From the NCBI RefSeq assembly GCF_000209165.1, contig NC_009043.1, positions 930,001 to 994,000 on the forward strand: DNA of 64,000 nt, written 5' to 3'. Within the stretch, counting starts at the first letter, position 1. Each line of letters starts with the position of its first letter. The translations under genes were made by a program, and so were the position numbers. Positions 1-10,219 of the stretch are shown piece after piece. The notes under the pieces were generated by a model. That model was not told the DNA's origin and searched no databases. It was given only the letters and a program-made list of their open reading frames with translations. Origin of the DNA: Scheffersomyces stipitis CBS 6054 (lineage: Eukaryota; Ascomycota; Pichiomycetes; Serinales; Debaryomycetaceae).

Positions 1-817
1 CTGGAACAAAGTTGATGGTAGTATTCATACGGCCTGCGTTGACAAGTAAACAAACCTTGCTGACGGATTTTCCCAGTTCCTTATATCTGATCATTCTTTC
101 TTTCAAGACTTTGGAGCATTTACTGGACTCCACTAAAGTACGAATATAGAGATCAGAAAACGGGATTTTGGCATCATTGTTGGCGTTGGTGACTTCACAA
201 AACGGAAAGTTGTTGGTGAAGCAAGCAGTTTCGTCATCAAAGAGTGCCTTTAAAAAGTCGTATTGGATATCCTTTCTCCAGAAAGGCTCACCATCAGACT
301 TTTTTAAATGTCTACATTTTGGTACAGTTGAGTTTGTGTACTTTCTCTTTTTTCTTTTACCGGAAGCTTTGGTCTCATCTCCATTACTCGTGGCAGTAGT
401 TCCATTGGACACTGAAGTGGTCATGGAAGCGCCTGCAGTCGATGTGTTCACATCTGTTTCGTAATCTTCTTCTTCTTCTTCTGTTTGATTTGCATTAATC
501 AAGTTGGAAATGGAGCTAGTCTTCACAGGAGGTTCTTCGTCTACCAAGGTCGATATGGAAAAAGGTTTGGAAGTCGCTGGAGTTGTTGAAAGTGACACAT
601 TACTGCTTATAGGGAGAGGAGGAGGAGGATTAGACTCGCCAGAGGTAATATCAGCAATGGTAATAGGAGCTTTTACAACAACTGGAGCCGAGTCGGTACT
701 ATTGACGTGAAGAGGCATTGCAGATGATCGTATGCTAGACGAGCTAGAACCATTGACAGGTTCTGGCACAACTGGCTTGGCTGGAGTATAAGTATCGTGG
801 ATAGGATCGTAACTCAT
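1..817 (-). CDS. IES1: INO80 chromatin remodelling complex subunit Ies1, N-terminal part (cut by window edge)
   Basis: The frame is open from an ATG at 817 to the window edge, giving about 272 codons of the N-terminus; the 3' part lies outside. Ies1 is a fungal subunit of the nuclear INO80 nucleosome remodeller. The call rests on segments I recall from S. cerevisiae Ies1: YDPIHDT just after the start, then VPKCRHLKKSDGEPFWRKDI, SKCSKVL, and LLVNAGRMNTTINF near the edge. Residues ~10-150 are low-complexity Ser/Thr/Pro with a run of Glu, followed by a basic KRKKRK patch. The conserved blocks begin only after this disordered leader. One CTG codon near the edge would be Ser in a CUG-Ser yeast. 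Alternative names are unlikely, but the remaining protein cannot be seen. Confidence 0.75.
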   Translation of the reverse strand, partial: MSYDPIHDTYTPAKPVVPEPVNGSSSSSIRSSAMPLHVNSTDSAPVVVKAPITIADITSGESNPPPPLPISSNVSLSTTPATSKPFSISTLVDEEPPVKTSSISNLINANQTEEEEEDYETDVNTSTAGASMTTSVSNGTTATSNGDETKASGKRKKRKYTNSTVPKCRHLKKSDGEPFWRKDIQYDFLKALFDDETACFTNNFPFCEVTNANNDAKIPFSDLYIRTLVESSKCSKVLKERMIRYKELGKSVSKVCLLVNAGRMNTTINFVP

Positions 818-1762
818 AGTACAATACGGTGTCTCAAGATAGTAATGATATTAATTTGATGTAATGATCATACAGTAATTTTGCAATAGAAGTATTATGC
901 TGGAGCCTAACAATTGTTTCTAAACTTTATAGTTGCTCAGTTTTTTGTTGTACTCAATTGTTGTGATTTATTGAAATGCTGGACGTGAACTGAAAAATTC
1001 GACAATACAAATGCAGCTAGTGGATCAGGATCTGGTGCGAGATCTTGCTGATGTACTTTCTGGTTAGCGATAGAAAAATGGAAGATAGAAGTCGTCTCCA
1101 ATTCAGTTGGTCAATGTCAGTGTGGTCCGGACTTACGGACAATGCTTAATTCAACTCTGGGCAGATCTCGTGGAATGAAAATTATGGCACTGCGAACTTT
1201 GATATGCTGTAGCAATGTTGTAGCAATGTATGGCGATACTGGAAGTATATGGCAGTAAGGCTCTATATGGCTATAGTTAGTGTGGAGTACTTGACTGTCA
1301 GTTGTAGTTTACAAGTAATTGTGATGCAAAAAGAAAAGTTGTCCTATTTTCACTACGGCAATTTTTCCATGCTGACAATAAATGCGTGTCGTGAAATGGT
1401 TGGTGACAGACCCGTTTGTTGCACTGGTTGAGCATTTCTTGGATCGGCAGGTGGTGGTGGTGAAAAATTGCGACACCGCGACATCGGGCAGACAATTAGA
1501 TAGAGTTGATATCATGGGCAAAATGCACATGAATACGTTTGAATGATATGGTCAAGACGTATTCTTTAGTTTGTATACATCTGTATGTGAATAGAAGCTT
1601 ATATAAATAGTTTAACTGTTCTTGTTAAAAAAATCAGTAAATTCTGTTGATGCAACGTAGCAGTAATGGCTGCGAAAATGCACTCTTGATTTGTTTCTCT
1701 GCTAGTTTTTCTATACTACAAATACTTCTAGTTGCCCACCTATTGTCTATTTACAGTCTATA
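818..1762. promoter_or_regulatory. 945-bp intergenic region, IES1 promoter and MNL1 3' end
   Basis: No gene is supported here. The region lies downstream of MNL1 and upstream of IES1, both on the minus strand. It contains an 11-bp direct repeat (TGTAGCAATGT twice, near 1208-1229), several short AT-rich tracts and an A-run at 1627. The short overlapping ORFs around 1249-1530 on both strands lack family features and look like chance. Confidence 0.5.
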
Positions 1763-4309
1763 CTAATCGTACCAAACCATTAAATTCTCAACGACGTTGC
1801 CCTGAAGAACCACCCTTCCGTCACTAGTCACATCGATAACAGATTGCTTTCCTGGTCCCGGTCTATGTGGCTCAAACGGAAGGGTCCATATTATCATCCC
1901 CGGTTTCACCTGGAGTCCGTTGATCTTTGTAATTCGTAAAACTACACCAATGTCTTTTCCAATAAAGCCTTTCGTATCCTTTGAAGAACTGCCGTCTGAC
2001 GTCAAGCATATACCATTCTCATTGTAATCATCCTGTCTCATGTTCTGAATATACTCTTGTGTGATCAAAACATTCCTGGTATCGACCTGACCAGCTCTCA
2101 ACTTCTCTATGCATACACGTAATGCATTCAACTCTGGAACCCAAAGATCACCATCTATAATGATTAAATCCTTTTTATCTGTTTTCTTGCTATCGTAGTA
2201 CAACTCTGAAACTTCCATCTCATTTATTTCAGTGATATTGCCCATAAATAGATCAAAAACTTCAGTGTCGTGTGGTCTAGAGCATTGCAAGAAGAGAGAA
2301 TCGTCACTTTGTTTTCCATACATTGTGAATTTGTCAAAAAACGGTTTTGTTAATTCCACGTAACTTCCATCCAACGACGTAGAGGAAAGATAACTTGGTT
2401 TCATAAGTGAGTCTTTAAATGTGAAATCTGGCGAGAACAAGTTATCTAATGCGTAGTAGCCAGATTTCAAAAACGTTTTGTCGCCAGAACATTTATTGAA
2501 TGGGTTTGTTTCACACTGCTCGAATCTGTCAAAGAAAGGGTCTTTCTTTCGGAGGTTATCTACCTTTGGAATCCCGTTGTCAGGCACCAGAGGCAACGTG
2601 ATATTTCTGAAGTAAACTGCTTCATTGCTGTTTATCAACCTTTCTTCACTCTTTATCATGGACAAGAATCTCTTATACAAGGGATTTCTAAAGTTGTAGA
2701 CTTCATCAGCATCCTTGCTCGAGTTCATGTAGGAGGGAGTCAACTTATGGTTATACCATAACGGGTGAGCTTCAGTGGAGAACACCCAGTTCTTGTTGGA
2801 CATCAAATTAGTGTGCAACAACAGCTCGTCCTTCGAATCAAACAATAAGTAAAGATATTTGAGTGTCTCGCCGATGACGAAAGACTCCATTCGGTTCTGG
2901 AGTTCTCCTGTCCTGACATCCTGGTACCCATTGAAGCCACACTTGGTCTTAAACTTAGTCTTGAGCAAATTAAGAACCCTCTCACCAATTTGTAGATACA
3001 TTGGGTCCCTAGTGGCTCTGAACAAGTAGTATGTAGATTCTATGAACTCTGGCCTCAATGGATACCATTCCAAAACTATTGAGTCCTCAGAAGTCAAAGT
3101 TTCTCCTTTGGTATAATGGCTATATACCCATCTTTCAGGAATCAGCTCAAAATGGTCCCATATCTTTAGGTACATCAAGTGGGATTTTATTGCATCATTT
3201 AATTGTCCTGTAAGCACCTGGAGACCAGTCCAGAATGCCCCTAACAGGTCTATCCAGTTGCTCTGTGATACACCGTCATTTGTTCCTACGTTGCTGAAAA
3301 TCATCGAGCCCTCAAAAGAGCCTCCACCACGCGCCAGATGAGTAAGAAGAGCCTTGTACGAGGTTTTGAATACAGACCACATAAAGTTGTCGTTGAATAT
3401 AATCGATGCTTTGGCAGAATACTCGTAGAATGAGTCTATAGAAGCTCCTATCCCCGTCAAAGAATCCTTCCAGGTATTTGCTATAGGGTCTATGGTCATA
3501 GGCAACAAATTCAACGGCAGCTTGGAAGCCCACAACTTCCAGAACGTAAGTTGAGTGTAATGTTCGAACTGAGGATCCCCCGTCAACTTCGACAAAAGCG
3601 TGAATTCCATCACGGGAGTTGTGGCTCCTGAAGTACAGGCATCTCTTTGCAAAGAAGTGGGCACTTTTAGAACTCCTTTGGCCAAATTGATTCTGGGCAC
3701 AGGTATACGAGTGGACGTCTTATAGGCTGGTATTAGACGTAATCCAAGATCATAGGCTAATTCCAATAAAAATCCGTCATATGCAGCAGAGATAGCCTGT
3801 AATCTTCTGTATCTTGCCGGTACTACTCCACTATTAGTTACATCTGTGAGGAGCAAATGAGCAGAGAGCAAGCCTCCCAAAGATCTGATAGAAAACTCAA
3901 ATACTTGTACTATTGTATCCTGATTGAATATATCTCTGTTGTTGTAGAGGTACTCGAGCATCTGCTCCAATTGGTCCCACTCTTCCATAATTATAAGAGT
4001 GTCCAAATTGTCTAATACTGTCAGAGAAGTGTTACCCAAAGCGTCGTTTCTCGCAGTATTGGTGTTGTCTTCATAGTCAGGACCATACGGCTCACAGGTA
4101 ATTGGCCGTACTTCATCAGCAGGAAACCCATATTTCATATACGAGCTCCAGGCATGCAGAAAGAGATCGTGAGCCTCGTTCTTGAGATACTCAATATGAT
4201 CTGGAGTGAACGAAGAGTTGAATATATTAGAATCAGTTCCAAGGGCTTTTCCCACGAACAAAGTTATGAACACCAATACATAACTGCTGTGGACAAGTCG
4301 GAAGATCAT
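1763..4309 (-). CDS. MNL1: EDEM-type alpha-1,2-mannosidase Mnl1/Htm1 (GH47)
   Basis: This 848-residue protein is an ER glycosidase that trims Man8 to Man7 on misfolded glycoproteins, marking them for ERAD; in yeast it works with protein disulfide isomerase Pdi1. The first true ATG is at 4309; the six codons before it are open but begin with TTG. Residues ~1-24 form a signal peptide (MIFRLVHSSYVLVFITLFVG). The GH47 domain fills about residues 40-500, with the family features EVRPITCEPYG, NDALGNTSLTVLDNLDTL, TGIGASIDSFYEY, EWYPLRPEFIESTYYL and RMESFVIGETLKYLYLLF, then STEAHPLW. The C-terminal ~300 residues match the extended tail of yeast Htm1 (796 residues) rather than short ER mannosidase I. 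N-glycosylation sequons are frequent, as expected for a lumenal protein. Confidence 0.9.
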   Translation of the reverse strand: MIFRLVHSSYVLVFITLFVGKALGTDSNIFNSSFTPDHIEYLKNEAHDLFLHAWSSYMKYGFPADEVRPITCEPYGPDYEDNTNTARNDALGNTSLTVLDNLDTLIIMEEWDQLEQMLEYLYNNRDIFNQDTIVQVFEFSIRSLGGLLSAHLLLTDVTNSGVVPARYRRLQAISAAYDGFLLELAYDLGLRLIPAYKTSTRIPVPRINLAKGVLKVPTSLQRDACTSGATTPVMEFTLLSKLTGDPQFEHYTQLTFWKLWASKLPLNLLPMTIDPIANTWKDSLTGIGASIDSFYEYSAKASIIFNDNFMWSVFKTSYKALLTHLARGGGSFEGSMIFSNVGTNDGVSQSNWIDLLGAFWTGLQVLTGQLNDAIKSHLMYLKIWDHFELIPERWVYSHYTKGETLTSEDSIVLEWYPLRPEFIESTYYLFRATRDPMYLQIGERVLNLLKTKFKTKCGFNGYQDVRTGELQNRMESFVIGETLKYLYLLFDSKDELLLHTNLMSNKNWVFSTEAHPLWYNHKLTPSYMNSSKDADEVYNFRNPLYKRFLSMIKSEERLINSNEAVYFRNITLPLVPDNGIPKVDNLRKKDPFFDRFEQCETNPFNKCSGDKTFLKSGYYALDNLFSPDFTFKDSLMKPSYLSSTSLDGSYVELTKPFFDKFTMYGKQSDDSLFLQCSRPHDTEVFDLFMGNITEINEMEVSELYYDSKKTDKKDLIIIDGDLWVPELNALRVCIEKLRAGQVDTRNVLITQEYIQNMRQDDYNENGICLTSDGSSSKDTKGFIGKDIGVVLRITKINGLQVKPGMIIWTLPFEPHRPGPGKQSVIDVTSDGRVVLQGNVVENLMVWYD

Positions 4310-4606
4310 TGAAAGTCGTACCTGCAAGTCTTGTTATTATGATTCTGGGGTATATCTGTTCTTTCTTCTTTGGTTAAGCTATCTGAAGATATTTATTCAA
4401 AGTCATGTGATTCGGAATCTAGTTGACATATTTTTGTTCTGCGCAATCCAGTAGCTGCGAAATCCATAACTAGCATAGACAATTACAATTATAGATGATA
4501 TTCTAATATGCAATGTTTACATGCTTATTTAAATAAATAAATCTAATTATATGCTAAATAAGAACAGAACTGCTTTCCGTTATTTATGCTGTGAAGTTCT
4601 AATTGA

Positions 4607-7606
4607 CTACTTCCCAAAGATTCTGTTCACTTGGGTTACAACCCTGCCTGTTCCAAACCACAACGTCACGACGATAACGAAAATGTTTATGGTTATGATC
4701 AACAATCCGCTCAACATGAATCTGGGTGCAAAGATTTTCCACACCATTAAGTGTCTTCTAAAATGAGCTGCAAATATTAAGCTGGACACCCCAGTGAACA
4801 ACTGGTATGTAATAAGAGTGGTTACATTGGTTACGATTTGCGACAAGATGGTAATAGGCTTGCTTGAAGGAGCCAATCTCCACAACGTGATCAAAGGCAC
4901 CGACAAGCAAATAATCAAGAAAGGACCAAATGTATTCAACACAATATTCAAGTGGGTGAATGGGAAGGTTATGGTTTCTGTGGTCATGAAGCCCACATCC
5001 CATTGAATAGCAGCAAGAGTAGCTTGATGCCCCGTACTGAAGAAGTGCTGGTAACCCAACAATCCAAAGATCAATGGCGAAATCAAGTTTCTACGTATGT
5101 CCATTATGTGGTATAGCTCCAACAACGACAAGATTTGTACGATCAACATATTGATGGAAATGGCTCCCAATGGTTTGGATACCAACATGATGGCTACTGT
5201 AAAGTTGAGAACCAACAAAAAATATGATGACCCGTAAACGTTGCCATATCCTAAAATTGTGGCTGTCTTCAGTGGCCCGTCTGAATCTTCAGATTCTGCT
5301 GAGTCTTCTTGTACGGCATCCGAGAGCTCTAACTTGACACACAAAGGACCCTTGGACCAACTAAAATTTGCAAGCACCAAGGTAATGAACAAGACGATTC
5401 TTGCAATTGCCAACTTCAAGGATTTGATCAAAGGCGAGCTCAAGACAAAACTCGTCGATAAGAAATACTCGCTGTTCAGAACATATTCTAAGGTCCAATA
5501 AACAGCATTCATGAACATTAGAAACTTGAGGCCAGTACCAACCCACAAAGGAGCAGCTGAATGGTATGAATCAGACAACTTATAGAATGACTTGATGATT
5601 GTTGGAAGAAGGTAAGAGCACAAGTGCAATAACACAATGGACCACCAAGACGTAGTGAAGGTAGCCTGGCAGTAAGGTCTTTGTTCTTCACGACAAAGAT
5701 TAATAGTGGATACCAACCTTGTTAACAGGGTAAATGTGATGGCATGCAGAAGTCCTAAAATCTTTTGTGAACGCGGAAGCTCGAAATTGATAGCAATGTT
5801 AAAAATACAAGCAACACCAAAAGTCATCAAGAAAAACAGAACCATTTTATCTTCCCATACCACGTATGAGTTGGATGCAAAAATCAAGCAATGTGCCACG
5901 ACATAGACCAACCCTAAAAAGGACCAACTGTTGAAATTGTACACGAAGAAATCGATGAGCTGGTGCACTAGCCAGTTGATGCTGAATCTATCCATTATGG
6001 GGGCCCAGAATCCGACAATTATTCCCAAAGAAGCACCGAGGGCTAAGCATTTTTTCAAGTTGAAATCAGCAGGCTTTAATACCAAACTCACTGAAAGACT
6101 TAGCACTAAACCAAGCAATGACATGGCTATCACTGATCCAATGAACTCGAAAGACATCGTCAGAACTCTGACCGCAGGAATCGATCTAGCATAGGTTAGG
6201 ATAAAAGTCAATGCTAGCAAAAGGATTGTTATTCCAACGCCAATCATCTTCAAATCAAACGTCGCCCATAATCCTTTGCATTCTTCTAAAGAACGGGACT
6301 GGTATGTCTTGGCCAGATCTACCAAGGTGTACAAGTCATGAGAATTGTTAGTATAATTACTGATGATCTGGTGGTATTGTTTGTTGATTTCGGGCGACAA
6401 ATTTGGCGTACTGTTTCTGAATCCCTGTATCTGTTGTAGAGTTTTATACGACGCTACGGACAATTCCATTTGGTTTTCAAATGCCTCATCGATGGGGAAA
6501 CCAAGGTTGTTGAACGGTATTGGTAGCCCAAGCAATAACGACATGGTGGAGACCAAGTCAATCTGGTTGACAGCTCTATAATGCTTACCTTGCTCTGTAG
6601 TGTTGTAATGACTTGAATCCTTTTTAAAAAACTTATTGTTTTTGGCATACATGAACAAGGTGCTCTCCAACTCATCCGGCGAATCGCCTCCGTGGTTACC
6701 GGTGGAATCCATTCCATGATCACCTATCACTACCAATAATGTCTTGTCGTCTAAACTTTTGACTACATTGGCTATAACCTCGTTCATCTGGTTTAACTTC
6801 TCCTTCATCAGAAAGTGACGGGGCCCATACCTGTGCCCTACATGATCTACTCCGAGAAAATGGCCCACTAGAAGGTCCCACTGGCTCGAATTATCCTTGT
6901 GAAGCAATGGGTACAAGTGCTCTATGACTCCGTTATCAACAGTGTGTAAGTCCCAGACATTTAAGGAGTCGTAAGGAAAGTTCAACGCAGGATTGATGTA
7001 GTGGTTGAACAAGGCATACCAGGTGTCATCACCCATAAATGCAATGCTTTTGTTGTTCTTGTGGAGCTGGAGCAACCAGTTATCTTCATCGATGGCATCC
7101 CCGTCAAAGTTGGAACCGGCGTCGATGAAAGTTGGCAACGAACCTGTGGTTAATCCCTTCAAGCGTTGCAAGGTCGTTGTGGGAGGGTCGGCAATGAACT
7201 TGAGCAATACACCATGATCATCCTGAGCCAATTGATGTAGTATAGGGAAGTTGTTGTGATAGTATTCATTTGAGTCGGCTATAGGAATAGCGAAATCAAA
7301 CCTTAACGCATCTATCACCAACAAGATCGCCTTATCGAACCGGGCTGGCGCCATGCACGTATTGAAGTCATTAGTGGTACACTCGGATACATTGGGTAAG
7401 ACGTTACGCAGAAGTAAGAAGCCCTTTGTGAAAAACCCTACTCCTATGAACTGAACTAGAGCTAGAAATACTAGCACCACAAGATAGCCTATAAAGGTGA
7501 CTTTTAACTTCTGCTGTCGGATCTTTGATCGCAGCTGTTGCTGGAATTGCTGTTGTTTGATTGCTCGCCGGTTGGTCGCTGAAGTGTCGATATCAACTGA
7601 CTCCAT
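4607..7606 (-). CDS. GPI13: GPI ethanolamine phosphate transferase 3 (Gpi13 / PIG-O)
   Basis: This 999-residue ER membrane enzyme adds phosphoethanolamine to the third mannose of the GPI precursor, the group later joined to the protein. Residues ~36-60 are a membrane anchor, followed by a lumenal alkaline-phosphatase-like domain. LLVIDALRFDF (metal-binding Asp at ~99), PPTTTLQRLKGLTTGSLPTF (nucleophile Thr region), GHFLGVDHVGHRYGP and VIGDHGMDSTGNHGGDS are the metal and catalytic signatures of the family. The second half (~450-999) is a long series of hydrophobic helices. Length matches Gpi13 (about 1,017 in S. cerevisiae). The Gln-rich cytosolic N-terminus (QQQFQQQ) is ordinary. Gpi7 and Mcd4 are paralogues; the overall match and length favour Gpi13. 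Confidence 0.92.
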   Translation of the reverse strand: MESVDIDTSATNRRAIKQQQFQQQLRSKIRQQKLKVTFIGYLVVLVFLALVQFIGVGFFTKGFLLLRNVLPNVSECTTNDFNTCMAPARFDKAILLVIDALRFDFAIPIADSNEYYHNNFPILHQLAQDDHGVLLKFIADPPTTTLQRLKGLTTGSLPTFIDAGSNFDGDAIDEDNWLLQLHKNNKSIAFMGDDTWYALFNHYINPALNFPYDSLNVWDLHTVDNGVIEHLYPLLHKDNSSQWDLLVGHFLGVDHVGHRYGPRHFLMKEKLNQMNEVIANVVKSLDDKTLLVVIGDHGMDSTGNHGGDSPDELESTLFMYAKNNKFFKKDSSHYNTTEQGKHYRAVNQIDLVSTMSLLLGLPIPFNNLGFPIDEAFENQMELSVASYKTLQQIQGFRNSTPNLSPEINKQYHQIISNYTNNSHDLYTLVDLAKTYQSRSLEECKGLWATFDLKMIGVGITILLLALTFILTYARSIPAVRVLTMSFEFIGSVIAMSLLGLVLSLSVSLVLKPADFNLKKCLALGASLGIIVGFWAPIMDRFSINWLVHQLIDFFVYNFNSWSFLGLVYVVAHCLIFASNSYVVWEDKMVLFFLMTFGVACIFNIAINFELPRSQKILGLLHAITFTLLTRLVSTINLCREEQRPYCQATFTTSWWSIVLLHLCSYLLPTIIKSFYKLSDSYHSAAPLWVGTGLKFLMFMNAVYWTLEYVLNSEYFLSTSFVLSSPLIKSLKLAIARIVLFITLVLANFSWSKGPLCVKLELSDAVQEDSAESEDSDGPLKTATILGYGNVYGSSYFLLVLNFTVAIMLVSKPLGAISINMLIVQILSLLELYHIMDIRRNLISPLIFGLLGYQHFFSTGHQATLAAIQWDVGFMTTETITFPFTHLNIVLNTFGPFLIICLSVPLITLWRLAPSSKPITILSQIVTNVTTLITYQLFTGVSSLIFAAHFRRHLMVWKIFAPRFMLSGLLIITINIFVIVVTLWFGTGRVVTQVNRIFGK

Positions 7607-8274
7607 TCTATATTTGTATGGTTTTACTGTATGATCTGAAATGTGAGAATGAAAATGTCTGAAATGTTAGATAGAATTGTTTAATATTGTTATTAGAGCG
7701 TTGATCTGAGATAATATTTCTATAGTATTGATAAGACTGATATTGGTATGAAACTGCTTTAATTAATCCTTTTTCTATGATCTCTACTTCACGTTGTTCC
7801 GTGATTTGATGATTCACTGATTGCGAGTTAGGTTAGTGTTTGAATATTTCTTTGCAGAAGTGGTTTTGTATGAAATATATCAGCCGCTTGTGCTGAACGT
7901 TTGCTAAACCACGCTTGGATCCGCTAGTGGGTTTGCAAGCTGATGGCAGAGGAGAATTGAGCCCGGTCTTCCTATCGAAGATATTCTGTCAAAACAGCGT
8001 GAATGCGCGTACATATCAGGACTTGGCCGAAGCACGTGATGGGTTGCTCAACGATGCTACTAATTATTCTAGAACCTTTGCAACCATTTGCATCGAATTA
8101 GTTCACTATTTCAGTGGTAATCAAGCTAATGTGTGTAAACTAAACTAATGTGTTACAAAATCTTATTGTTGGTTATTGTTCGAATTTGAAATAGCTGGAA
8201 ATTACTTTGGCTACTACTTTCTTTTCCTCTACTTATATACTTCATAATAATACACTACAACTCTATAACCTCTC
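7607..8274. promoter_or_regulatory. 668-bp intergenic region, GPI13 promoter
   Basis: It lies between the GPI13 start and the stop of the SNF6-like gene (both minus). A CACGTG hexamer is at 8033-8038. A plus-strand open frame at 7915-8148 begins with TTG and shows no family features, so it is not called as a gene. Confidence 0.5.
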
Positions 8275-9636
8275 CTACTCCATGCTATGGTCGATTTGAC
8301 TCAAGAAGTCCTGGTCAAACGCAGAGCCTCCCATTAATCCATCGTCTCCGTCCTCTTCAAAATTAATCAAGCCTCCCATATCGTCATTTACAATAGCCAG
8401 GTTGGGATCTAGATCTCCATCATTGTCCTGAAGGAAAGCATTCATATCGTCATCAACCATATCATCATTCTGATCGTTACCCATACCAGCTCCACTATGT
8501 ATGGAATCTGCACCACTTTGAATATCAGCCACAGAATTGATATTCGATCCTCTATTATTACTGTCAATTACACCTTCACTACTATTGTTAGTGCCATTGT
8601 CTATGCTGTCGATATTCACCATCGCCATCGTGAAGCCACTGGCCATGTTGCCATTGTTCTCGTAGTCGTTATTACTGCTACCATTTTCAAACTGGTTCAA
8701 GTACATATTCCCATTGAAGTTTCCCGTGTCCAAAGCACCTTGTGGTCCTAGGTTGGCTACAGATTCCCCGATGGACCCAACCATCAATTCTGACCCACCA
8801 CCGTTCAATCCCGACCCGTTAGTAGGAACTTGTGCTTTGATGCTAGCAGCAATAACATCAATTCCAGTGCCCGCACTGTTGGCAGTACCGCTATTGATGT
8901 TGATGAAAGATGTAATCAGCTTGGGGTTGTAGTTGGGTGGTGCATGTGTGACTTGGATCAGGCGATCTATACTGGTTACAGGCACAGAGTAGTTCTTCAC
9001 AGCTGGTACGGAGTGCAACGTCTGATTAAACTGCTCTTTGTATTCCAGCAGCAACTTGTCCACTTCGTTCTCCAAGTCCTGGAGTGACTCCTGGTTGTAC
9101 ATCTTGGATTGCAACTCAGACAACTTGTCAACAGCGTTAGAATGGAAGTTATACTTGGAATCATTAGGAACGTATTTGGCATAATAGACATTGGTGTCCT
9201 GTTTCAAGTCGAGAATTTCTCTCTGTAATTGTTTCTGTTTCAACTTCATCATTTGCAAGTCTCCAAAAACAATATCTTCTGGTTTCAAGTCGGCAATGTC
9301 CAGCACGTCACGCTTAGGAAGTTGTGGGTATAACCGAGGAGGAATTATTTTAGAGGTATGGACCATTTTCGAGGTGGCATTCTCAATATACTCGTGGTTG
9401 GTGATGTATCTGTTGAGGGCATCAGCTCGGAACGATATCAAGTCGGCTTCATCATGTAGTTGAACTCCTGGTTCTTCCTTTATCCTACTTTGAGCCGCAG
9501 CATGAGCCTGGGCTGCTGCTTGAGAACGAGCTGCTGCTTGAGCCTGGGCCTGGGCCGCAGCCTGTGCTTGTGCCGTGGCTTGAGCTTGCTGCGTTTTCTT
9601 GTTCATGCGGCCCCTGGGTCTTCCTGGGTGTGCCAT
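8275..9636 (-). CDS. Probable SWI/SNF complex subunit, Snf6-like
   Basis: A 453-residue protein of probable nuclear role. The N-terminus has an AT-hook-like PGRPRGR (residues 4-10), then an Ala/Gln-repeat stretch (~15-50). The central block DEADLISFRADALNRYI resembles DESDTISFRSNLLKNFI of S. cerevisiae Snf6 as I remember it. Residues ~100-210 are charged and likely helical or coiled coil. The C-terminal half is Asn/Gly/Ser-rich and ends in an acidic, hydrophobic-spaced tail (DDDMNAFLQDNDGD, INFEEDGDDG), also like Snf6, which ends in an acidic activation-type tail. Snf6 is a subunit of the SWI/SNF remodeller. Only one block really supports the name, so the call is tentative; another fungal SWI/SNF or RSC accessory subunit such as Ssr4 is possible. 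Confidence 0.5.
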   Translation of the reverse strand: MAHPGRPRGRMNKKTQQAQATAQAQAAAQAQAQAAARSQAAAQAHAAAQSRIKEEPGVQLHDEADLISFRADALNRYITNHEYIENATSKMVHTSKIIPPRLYPQLPKRDVLDIADLKPEDIVFGDLQMMKLKQKQLQREILDLKQDTNVYYAKYVPNDSKYNFHSNAVDKLSELQSKMYNQESLQDLENEVDKLLLEYKEQFNQTLHSVPAVKNYSVPVTSIDRLIQVTHAPPNYNPKLITSFININSGTANSAGTGIDVIAASIKAQVPTNGSGLNGGGSELMVGSIGESVANLGPQGALDTGNFNGNMYLNQFENGSSNNDYENNGNMASGFTMAMVNIDSIDNGTNNSSEGVIDSNNRGSNINSVADIQSGADSIHSGAGMGNDQNDDMVDDDMNAFLQDNDGDLDPNLAIVNDDMGGLINFEEDGDDGLMGGSAFDQDFLSQIDHSME

Positions 9637-10219
9637 TGTGTAGATGTAGATATGTTATTAGGGACGTTGAAATAGGAATTTCAATTTATAGTACAAGTTG
9701 AACGAGTTCAATACGAAGGGTCTTTAAAGTCTTGGTTCAGACAATTTGTTTATGTTGGTACTGCTACTATATGTGATCTTATATTATTCAATAAGAAGCC
9801 AGCTTTGCTGAAGTATTGGACATAAAACAAACGTAGGTATATGTTAAAGTCAAACATAGAGTTCAGTAGTTATGAACTGGAGATGTGGAGCGCACGACTT
9901 CGCGCACATTATTAGAATTTTCTCATAGTTAAGCTCTCATAGTTAAGAATCTGCAGAACAGTTAGCCATATTTTAAATATGGTATTACGTAGTTACTATT
10001 TGTTAGTAGCTGCTCAAACCTAGTTATATCGATTTCCATAGTAAGTTACATAAACCAATGGGCTGCTCCATAGTATATCTACCACTCTGCACTTTCTTTA
10101 TCGAATGTATAATTACTGAAATATATAAGAAAATGTAACTAAATAAATATAACAACGTAACAGCTAACAATATTACTACTACTCCACGAACAAGCAGAAA
10201 AAGCTCTCTAACCATCAAT
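9637..10219. promoter_or_regulatory. 583-bp intergenic region, promoter of the SNF6-like gene
   Basis: The region holds a direct repeat of TCTCATAGTTAAG (9921-9933 and 9935-9947) about 290 bp upstream of the Snf6-like start. The same decamer recurs in two other intergenic regions. A 64-codon minus-strand ORF next to the YPK1 stop (10024-10218) has no recognisable features and is left out. Confidence 0.5.

Noticed and set aside
7915..8148. Plus-strand open frame in the GPI13 promoter
   Set aside because: It begins with TTG, not ATG, and shows no conserved features.
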